From Flavobacterium sp. KMS (lineage in GTDB: Bacteria > Bacteroidota > Bacteroidia > Flavobacteriales > Flavobacteriaceae): a DNA stretch of 64,000 nt. The stretch is taken from NCBI RefSeq assembly GCF_000813005.1, contig NZ_JSYP01000003.1, forward strand, positions 248,001 through 312,000, given 5' to 3'. The position numbers were made by a program, and so were the translations under genes. The notes beneath the pieces are model-generated. The model did not search any database. It was given only the letters and a program-made list of their open reading frames with translations, and had not been told where the DNA came from. Below, in pieces: positions 45,896 through 52,900 of this stretch; position 1 is the first letter of the stretch; each line of letters begins with the position of its first letter.

Positions 45896-46062
45896 GATAT
45901 ACGCAACGATAGCACTGGTTTACAATCAGTGTCCACAATCAAAATTAAACTAAAATTTCGTTAGCTAAAATGAGATTTTAAACTAAGTCAAGATTGTTTA
46001 ATGTGATTCCCTTTGTGGGTGCGAAGTCTGGCGACATTCGCACAGCACTTCGGAGAGCGGGT
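45896..46062 (+). repeat. Island repeat, copy R3 (full length)
   Basis: It reads GATATACGCAACGATAGC, the core GGTTTACAATCAGTG, then AAAATTAAACTAAAATTTCG and GTGATTCCCTTTGTGGGTGC. It ends with the hairpin GTGCGAA / TTCGCAC and CTTCGGAGAGCGGG. It is the most complete copy and lies upstream of the DUF1493-like gene. Confidence 0.8.
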
Positions 46063-46115
46063 TTATCAATGTCTTTTAGTTTTTAAAAACAAGAACTACA
46101 CTATTGAGGCATTAC

Positions 46116-46526
46116 CTAATTGAACTTATTATTATTTACTTGTATGGACTCTTTTCCTTTTTGTGTTGTTGTTGCCCAAAATAGTTCATTCGGAAGTGGT
46201 AATTCATAGTTTAACTTTGACCATCTTAAATCAATTTCTTTAATAAATTTAGAAATATCATCATCTGAATCATAATAATATGATTCAAATTCAGTTTCAC
46301 TTACATAGTAAACATCTATTAATTTTTCGTGCATTAATTCTTGTAGTATTTTTAATGTAAAAAATATTTTACTTTCCTTACTTACAATACTATCAAATTC
46401 ACCTAATACTGAGATCATCATATCCGCAAAAATATAATCATCTTCTCCAAAAACCAAAATTTTATCTTTAATATAGTCCCAATCCATAGTTTTAGTAATT
46501 AAATCTTCACTCATTCTGGGATTCAA
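46116..46526 (-). CDS. Acidic small protein, immunity-like
   Basis: The 136-residue product is acidic (YKDKILVFGEDDYIFADMMI-like start, later FESYYYDSDDDISKFIKEID) with a helical N-terminal half and LSTI-free, polar C-terminal end. It has no signal peptide. Just ahead of it, in the gap after repeat R4, a short open tail EKSGYHLIA with stop may be the end of a lost toxin tip. No family was recognised; the immunity role is from context. Confidence 0.55.
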   Translation of the reverse strand: MNPRMSEDLITKTMDWDYIKDKILVFGEDDYIFADMMISVLGEFDSIVSKESKIFFTLKILQELMHEKLIDVYYVSETEFESYYYDSDDDISKFIKEIDLRWSKLNYELPLPNELFWATTTQKGKESIQVNNNKFN

Positions 46527-46598
46527 TAAATTCTAATGTTTAATAATTTAAAAACCCTTTTGTAGAAAAGTTACGCAATTAAATGATACCCCGATTTC

Positions 46599-46790
46599 TC
46601 AGATATCCGCAAAGATATCGTTGAATTAAAATCAGTGCCTGCAATCAAAATTAAACTAAAATTTCGTTAGATAAAACGAGAATTTAAACTAAATCAAAAT
46701 TGTTTTATGTCATTCTCTTTGTAGGTGCAAAGTCAGGAGATATTCAAACACCGTTTTTATTAGAATACTTCGAAGAATGAGGAACGTCTG
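46599..46790 (+). repeat. Island repeat, copy R4
   Basis: It reads CAGATATCCGCAAAGATATC, AAAATTAAACTAAAATTTCG, CATTCTCTTTGTAGGTGC and ends with TTAGAATACTTCGAAGAATG. It resembles R3 and R5 across the whole unit. The rest of the 545-base gap (46527-47071) is non-coding apart from a short frame and the tyrS hairpin. Confidence 0.75.
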
Positions 46791-46976
46791 ACTGCATTTT
46801 TCAATAATACGTAAATAGAAGTACTTTAATTATTTTCTTAATTATCAATGTATAAAAACTTGTAGATAAAACAATAAAAATTACCTTTGCTTACCAAATG
46901 AAAATTTTGAACAACATATTACATTTAACTTTTTTCAGCACTTATTATTATAGAATAGTATCTGTTCGGAAAGATT

Positions 46977-47027
46977 ATGTATATATGTCAAAGTAAATCA
47001 ATAAGAAAAAAGACTTTAATTATATAA
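46977..47027 (+). other. Possible 16-codon leader frame ahead of tyrS
   Basis: ATG TAT ATA TGT opens a short frame MYICQSKSIRKKTLII with stop at 47027. It ends five bases before the hairpin that precedes tyrS. The frame is rich in Ile and Lys and has only one Tyr codon, so it is weak evidence for classical attenuation. Confidence 0.25.
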
Positions 47028-47031
47028 CCTA

Positions 47032-47059
47032 AAGCCCGAGCAGATGCTCGGGCTTTTTT
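47032..47059 (+). terminator. Strong hairpin with T-run just ahead of tyrS
   Basis: AAGCCCGAGC, loop AGAT and GCTCGGGCTT form a 10-base perfect stem followed by TTTT. It ends 12 bases before the tyrS start codon and no plus-strand gene lies upstream that it could end. It may be an attenuator, the end of a small RNA, or a terminator brought in with the gene. Confidence 0.75.
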
Positions 47060-47071
47060 ATTTAAAAAAAA

Positions 47072-48277
47072 ATGGAAACAATAAAGAAATTAAAAGAAAA
47101 CGTAGAAATCATTCTTCCTAAAAATGGATTGGAAGAAAAAATGGAACAAGCTAAAAAAGAAAATCGAAAGTTGATTATCAAACTTGGTTTTGACCCGACT
47201 GCCCCTAACTTGCATTTGGGACATGCTGTTGTTTTGAAAAAACTAAAACAATTTCAGGATTTAGGACATCAAATTGTGATTCTGGTTGGAAGTTTTACAG
47301 CAAGAATTGGTGATCCAACAGGAAAAAATAAAAGTAGAAAACCTTTATCTATCGAAGAAGTTCAGCATAATGCAGAAACTTACCTCAATCAGTTATCTCA
47401 AATAATTGACATTACAAAAGCAAAAATTGTTTTTAATTCTGATTGGTTAAACGAACTGTCATTTTCTGAGGTTATTCAGATATTATCAAAAGTTACTGTT
47501 GCTCAGTTAATGCACCGAAACGATTTTAACAAACGCTTTACCGAAAATACACCTATAGCAATGCATGAATTGATTTACCCTATTTTACAGGGATTTGACT
47601 CTGTAAAAATTAATGCAGATATTGAAATGGGTGGTACAGATCAGCTTTTTAATTGTACGATGGGCAGACAATTGCAGGAAACTTTTGAAATGAATCCTCA
47701 AATTGTTATGTGCATGCCATTGTTGAAAGGGCTTGATGGAAAAGAGAAAATGAGTAAGTCACTCAATAATATCATCGGATTAACAGACGAACCAAACGAA
47801 ATGTTTGGAAAAACGATGTCTATTCCCGATAGTTTGATTGAAGAGTTTTTGAATTTGACCACCGATTTTTCAATTGTAGAACAGCAATTAATAAAAGAAA
47901 GACTGGCAAACGGAGAAAACCCAATGAATATCAAAAAAATAATTGCACAAAACATCATTACACAATACCATAACAAAGATGAAGCTCAAAAAGCAGAAGA
48001 TTTTTTTACCAACCAATTTCAAAACAAAAACTTTCAAGAAAAAACATTTGAGCCTATTTTATTTTCTTCCATTCAATTTGAAAATGGGGTAATTAGTTTG
48101 GTAGATTTATGTGTACAATTAAAAAAAGGACATACTAAATCAGCTATTAAAAGACTTATTGAAAGTGGAGCTGTTCAAATTGACAATGAAAAAATCACTG
48201 AACCTTACATGCATATTGAACTAAAAGTAACATCTAAAATTAAAATTGGAAAAAGAGATTTCTATGAGCTAAAATAA
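47072..48277 (+). CDS. tyrS: Tyrosyl-tRNA synthetase, TyrZ-like second type
   Basis: The 401-residue enzyme charges tRNA-Tyr. It shows the class I HIGH motif as HLGH (48-51) in GFDPTAPNLHLGHAVVLKKL, the tRNA/Tyr pocket word EMGGTDQLFNCTMGRQLQE, the KMSKS motif (226-230) and a C-terminal S4 RNA-binding domain (about 338-400). It looks like the TyrZ branch and not the usual Flavobacterium TyrRS with IDPTADSLHIGHL, which suggests a second, acquired copy. It sits alone on the plus strand inside the minus-strand immunity array, behind a terminator-like hairpin. Possible roles are backup or resistance to an inhibitor; neither is shown. Confidence 0.9.
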   Translation: METIKKLKENVEIILPKNGLEEKMEQAKKENRKLIIKLGFDPTAPNLHLGHAVVLKKLKQFQDLGHQIVILVGSFTARIGDPTGKNKSRKPLSIEEVQHNAETYLNQLSQIIDITKAKIVFNSDWLNELSFSEVIQILSKVTVAQLMHRNDFNKRFTENTPIAMHELIYPILQGFDSVKINADIEMGGTDQLFNCTMGRQLQETFEMNPQIVMCMPLLKGLDGKEKMSKSLNNIIGLTDEPNEMFGKTMSIPDSLIEEFLNLTTDFSIVEQQLIKERLANGENPMNIKKIIAQNIITQYHNKDEAQKAEDFFTNQFQNKNFQEKTFEPILFSSIQFENGVISLVDLCVQLKKGHTKSAIKRLIESGAVQIDNEKITEPYMHIELKVTSKIKIGKRDFYELK

Positions 48278-48390
48278 TGATACTTCCTGATATCAAATTA
48301 GATACAATAAATAAGGAGTTCATATTTTAGCACTGATATTATTTGAATTAGTTTAAAATACTTCGGAGATGTGGGACATTCTACTCCATA

Positions 48391-48423
48391 ATTAAACCTC
48401 GCCAAGTATTGGCGAGGTTTAAT
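48391..48423. terminator. Perfect 13-base stem after tyrS
   Basis: ATTAAACCTCGCC and GGCGAGGTTTAAT pair perfectly with a 7-base loop, 114 bases after the tyrS stop. It is preceded by ACTTCGGAGATGTGGGACAT, the tail of the island repeat, and is a relative of the hairpin at 49388-49421. Confidence 0.75.
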
Positions 48424-48427
48424 GTAT

Positions 48428-48500
48428 TTTCTTTTGATTGTGAGTGCGAAGTCGGAGACGTTCGCACAGCGCTTCGTTAGAATACTTCGGAGAGCGGGGT
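48428..48500 (+). repeat. Island repeat, right part only (R6)
   Basis: It carries GATTGTGAGTGCGAAGTCGG, then TTCGCACAGCGCTTCG and ACTTCGGAGAGCGGGG, the tail of the repeat as in R3. It overlaps the last 24 bases of the gene at 48477-48980. Confidence 0.7.
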
Positions 48501-48980
48501 AACTTTATATGTTCCACTTCCATCAAAGTCATTTTCTGAATCTGAACCTGCTAAGACTAATCCAACGTCTACCAACTTAAACTTTGAAATTATTTGTTTC
48601 CAATATATTTCATTTATCAATTCATTTTCTGAATCAACTAAATCTTCATAATTGAAATCTTTTAAAAATTCTATTAATATATCTTCTGAAATGAATACTA
48701 TTAATCCTGTATCAGTCGAAAAAAAAGAGAAATCTTCTAAAATAACTTCATCATAATCTACTTTTATAATCTGATTTATATAAAAAGTACTCTCATCTGG
48801 TTTATATAGTGCAAAAGGTGTATCTGTATAAAGAAAAACCTCCTTTCTAATATCTTCTGGCAAAGAACTAGCTTTTAAAAATTCATTTTTTATATCTGTC
48901 AAATAAAGAACATCAATAATATAATATTGACTGTATACATTCAATTCTAAAGATTCATTATTAATAGACACGTTTTTCAT
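48477..48980 (-). CDS. Acidic immunity-like protein paired with the orphan nuclease-like tip
   Basis: The 167-residue product is strongly acidic with many Asp/Glu (DYDEVILEDFSFFSTDTGLI; FNYEDLVDSENELINEIYWK) and no signal peptide. Its start is 20 bases after the stop of the toxin-tip fragment at 49001-49184. This spacing is the usual toxin-immunity pairing, and an acidic protein suits inhibition of a nuclease. Its own family was not recognised. Its last codons come from the island repeat, so the C terminus may have been replaced. Confidence 0.65.
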   Translation of the reverse strand: MKNVSINNESLELNVYSQYYIIDVLYLTDIKNEFLKASSLPEDIRKEVFLYTDTPFALYKPDESTFYINQIIKVDYDEVILEDFSFFSTDTGLIVFISEDILIEFLKDFNYEDLVDSENELINEIYWKQIISKFKLVDVGLVLAGSDSENDFDGSGTYKVTPLSEVF

Positions 48981-49000
48981 CTTTCTTTATTTTTTATCTT

Positions 49001-49184
49001 TCAGGGAACATACCTATTCCCACTACCATGTACAGAGTTTAAGTGATTTTTCACACTCATTTGAATTGTGTAATCATCTATGTTTTTAATTCCTCTACTT
49101 GCAAACCATTTTCTAAAATGTTGAGAAAGGACATGATGTTTATGAAGCTTCCCAGATTTAAGTGAACCAATTATTGTTCTCTAG
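49001..49184 (-). pseudogene. Orphan C-terminal toxin tip (His-rich nuclease-like)
   Basis: The minus strand has an open stretch of about 60 codons with no start. It includes GSLKSGKLHKHHVLSQHFRK, then WFASRGIKNIDDYTIQMSVK, then NHLNSVHGSGNRYVP and a stop at 49001. The HxHH core with a later H..H is typical of HNH/ENDO-VII-type tips of polymorphic toxins (GHH/DUF2380-like). A tip with no RHS body is expected for displaced cassettes behind an active RHS gene. It is cut on its 5-prime side by repeat R5. Confidence 0.75.
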
Positions 49185-49190
49185 ATCGCT

Positions 49191-49370
49191 CTGATATACG
49201 CAAAGATAGCGCTGATTTGGAATCAGTGCCCGCAATCAAAATTAAACTAAAATTTCGTTCGCTAAAACGGGAATTTTATTTAGGACATTATTGTTTTATG
49301 TGATTCTCTTTATGAGTGCAAAGTCTGGCGACATCCGCACAGCTTGTATAAAGAGCAATTCGGAAAGGTG
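49191..49370 (+). repeat. Island repeat, copy R5
   Basis: It reads CTGATATACGCAAAGATAGC, TGATTTGGAATCAGTG, AAAATTAAACTAAAATTTCG, GTGATTCTCTTTATGAGTGC and TCTGGCGACATCCGCACAGC. It begins where the nuclease-like tip is broken, which suggests that the repeat marks or caused the junction. Confidence 0.8.
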
Positions 49371-49387
49371 GAACATTCTGCTTAATA

Positions 49388-49421
49388 AATGAAACCTCGC
49401 CATTTCTGACGAGGTTTCATT
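49388..49421. terminator. Perfect 12-base stem, relative of 48391-48423
   Basis: AATGAAACCTCG and CGAGGTTTCATT pair perfectly with a 10-base loop. The preceding bases (GGTGGAACATTCTGCTTAAT) match those ahead of the hairpin at 48391. Confidence 0.65.
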
Positions 49422-49439
49422 GGTTTAAATGATTCGCTT

Positions 49440-49490
49440 TGTGGGCACGGAAAGGATTTCCGCGCTATCGTTGCGCATATCCGAGCGGTC
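49440..49490 (-). repeat. Island repeat, left part in inverted orientation (R7)
   Basis: The complement of CGCTATCGTTGCGCATATC gives GATATGCGCAACGATAGCG, the left end of the repeat, here opposite in direction to R1-R5. It lies between the R5 tail hairpin and the lipoprotein gene. Confidence 0.6.
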
Positions 49491-49529
49491 GGGTCACCTT
49501 CTCATTTGTTCCGCCAATGGACATTATTT

Positions 49530-49919
49530 TTACTTCTCCTTATATTTCTTTAAATATTCATTGGCAATTTCTTTTGTTTTATTATCTATTTCAGTTGAAT
49601 TTAAAATTTCATATACATCATAATACGCTTGATTATAATTATATTTATTAGCCATTATAAGTGCATAATACAATGCTGATGTTCTTTTTTGTTCAGCAAT
49701 ATTATATATAGATTGAATTTCAAAATAAGCTATAGTGTCGCCGTATTCTGTGACTCTTTTGCTCAAAGAATCCATAAGGACAAGATTATTCAATTTCTTT
49801 TGAAAGTAACTAGCTGAATTTTCAGATTCCACGATTTCATCAACGTCATTTTCTTTCTTACAAGCTGCGAAAATTATTAATAAAATAAAAAAATTCAAGG
49901 CAATTTTAATTTGTTTCAT
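49530..49919 (-). CDS. Lipoprotein, best immunity candidate for the RHS tip
   Basis: The 129-residue product has an SPII signal with lipobox FAAC (Cys20) followed by KKEND. The mature part is helical and charged (ASYFQKKLNNLVLMDSLSKR; AEQKRTSALYYALIMANKYN) in the manner of a TPR-like repeat. Its start is 10 bases after the RHS stop codon, so it is translated from the same message. A lipid-anchored immunity protein would meet its toxin in the periplasm, which would place toxin action there. No family was recognised. Confidence 0.68.
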   Translation of the reverse strand: MKQIKIALNFFILLIIFAACKKENDVDEIVESENSASYFQKKLNNLVLMDSLSKRVTEYGDTIAYFEIQSIYNIAEQKRTSALYYALIMANKYNYNQAYYDVYEILNSTEIDNKTKEIANEYLKKYKEK

Positions 49920-49929
49920 AATGATTGTT

Positions 49930-52900
49930 TTATTTTTTTCTAACTCTTTTTAAGACATCTGTATACAGTTCTCTACTTACTCTTACTCCGTTTTTATACG
50001 AAACCATATAACCTAGTTCATTGGCAGAATGTTGAATTGATTCAATTCCTGCTATTTTGTATTTATCACTTTTTAGTTTTACAAATCTATAAAATCCTTC
50101 AGCTCCTACTACTCTCATTTTTGGGTGTGCTTTAGAAATTATTTGTGCCAAATTAATCCCATTCCTATCATTAGTTGCACCAGAGTTACATGAAAATAAA
50201 AAAAGAACAGTTCCTGCTTTGTCTTTGGCATTGACCCAATTTGGGCTCATTTTTTCCATCATAGCCTCAAATGCTTTTAAAGTAGTAATATTGCCGCCAT
50301 TTATATAGTCAGCCATGAGACCTGGTGCACCATGCGTCCAAACACTAAATACTCCATCTCCATCATTATATTTCCTAGTATTTACAACACTATTAAAAAC
50401 ATCACCTTTAAATGCAGTGAATAGATTAACCGGTGGCTCACTATCATTATTTACTGTTTCATCACTTTTATTTTCGCTCTCATTACTGCCCATACCTTCA
50501 CTAGATGAAATAGTTTTGTCATTTTCATTATCCTCTCCTTTATTATTACTACTTTCAGTTTTGTATTGATCACTCCAGTGTCCTCCATTTTTATTCAAAA
50601 ATTTACTTTTAAAAAAAGTACTTGCTTCCATCCCGTCTGGGTCTATGAAAAATACAGGATTATTAAGAGCGTATGTGTATGGTGAAAAACGTCTTGATGT
50701 CTCTGATAATGGATCAATATTCATCCAACGTCCCAAAGTAGGGTCATAATTTCTTGCACCATAATCGTACATGTTCAGTCCCAGTTCATCTTGTAGCTCT
50801 TTACCGTTGTACTTATATTTGTAATTCGACTGGTTATCTTCTGCATTATATCCTTGATGTTTTAAACCAAACGGATAATAATTATTTTCTTCAAAAATCT
50901 CAAGAACGTTTGCAGCATTTTTTTTGTAACTAACACGAACATTTCCTAAATGATCCGTATAATTAAATACATAATTGTAATTATTCGTTCCATTTACAAA
51001 CGTATTATTTACATACCCCTCTGCCGTTGGGAAAAATTGCAACGTAGGTGTAGATGGAATTTCTTGATTTACCGACTGGCCTCTTAACGCATTATTCCTA
51101 TTGTTTTCTATAGGTGGAGGATCTGTACCATCAATAGGAGGATCTTTAGGGCCTTGTGGATCTTCAGGTACAGGAAGATCTCCACCACCTTGGTTTTCTC
51201 TATAGTAGTACTGGAACCCTCCCAAATAATTGGTGTAGGTATTAATCGTTCCTTCTGTTATAATTTTTTCTATCTTTTGACCTGCTGCGTTGTAAATATA
51301 AGTAATTGAATTTCCAGCTCCAAAAGTTATTTGAGTTGGCAAATTAAGATGATTATAGTGTATTTCGGTAATATTTTTGTTTTCATCTGTGATCAAATTA
51401 CCGTTAGCATCATAGCTATAATCGTCTGAACTGTCATTATATCCATTACTATCATCCTTAAATCCTTGCGGAGAATTAGAGGTATCGCTTACTTTCATCA
51501 ACTGGTTTGAGCTATCTGAATAAAAATATCCTAAATTATCCATGTCTCCAACATAAGGATTACTTAATACCCCAGCCATGAACTTACGCTGTAGTCGGAT
51601 AATATTTCCGTTTTTATCGTAATCCAGATTCTCTCCAAAATAATTCTTGTTATCTGTAAGATTTGGAGTTTGATAGGTAGCATCTTTCAAACGGTTCAAT
51701 TGGTCGTATTTATATCCATACCCTCGTGTAACACCAGTAATATCATTTCCAGTTATCCAGGAAGTTTCTGCGATATTACCGTTATATAGTTTTTGGGTAG
51801 CTCCTGCATCCCAATCAACTTTATTATAATTAATCTTAAAAGCAAATAAATCCTTTGGATCAGTATCTTGCTGTAGATTATCTGTTTTATTTATTCCAGT
51901 TAACCAGCCTCTTATGTTATAACTATAATCAATTTTTTGAAGAGGATTTCCAGTGCTTTCGCCTACCTTTTTAGCTTTAAGTTGTCCTAACACATCATAA
52001 ATATTTTCGGCAAGAAGTTGCATTACCCCTCCGTTAATTTGGTGTGTATGGGTAAGTAGGAGACTTTGTGCTGAATAAGTAAATTCTTCTCTTACCGTAA
52101 GCTCTACGTCTCCTGTTGCACGCCTATGTTTGGTTGTTGTATACAACAGTTTTCCTGAAAAATCTAGTTTGCTATCAATACCCGTATATCCGCCTAAATA
52201 GTTTTGAGAATAACTGCGTATCGTTCTTGCTTTACTATCATAAAAAGTGCTTGTAGTTTCTCCCGAAATCACAAAAGCTGATCTAAGTACTCGTATCCAT
52301 CTACCTGTTGCCAACCCTTTAGCATTAGCCAAAACAGCTTGTCCTTCGATAGTTGTAGCTATAGTCGAAACATTAGGATACTCATAATTGTCATAATAGT
52401 TTACTGTAAGTAACTTAAAACTAGTTGGTGCTATAAGATTACTGTAATTGGCAGCAATTCCGTCAATCATACCCGATGTTTGTTTGGTTTCGAATAATTT
52501 TATTGCTGTATTTTGTGCATCTTGCATGTTTTTTCTGCTCGAACTATTTGAGGTAGAATTTAACCAGCCAGTATAAATTGGTCTGCTAAAAGCATCATAT
52601 TTAGTTATTAACCAACCTATTGTTGTTTCTCCTTTAAAGGGAGAATTTGCAGGTCCAGTAGCCACAGGACGATCCAATTTATCGTACACAATAAACTCCC
52701 ATTGCTTTCCTGGTAGTTTCTTCTCGACCAAACGGTTGCGATAATCGTATTTGTACTGGTAACATAACCCTTTTAAAACTTCGTCACTTATAGCTCCATC
52801 AGCTTTTGGAGGAATTACATAGGTTAGATTCCCGTAATCATCATATACATAATAGGTATCGTATTTTTGTTGTGATTCGTAGCTTCTCTTTAAAATTACC

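Noticed and set aside
46977..47071. T-box riboswitch ahead of tyrS
   Set aside because: There is a terminator stem but no specifier loop or T-box sequence (TGGNACCGCG type), and the element is not expected in this phylum.
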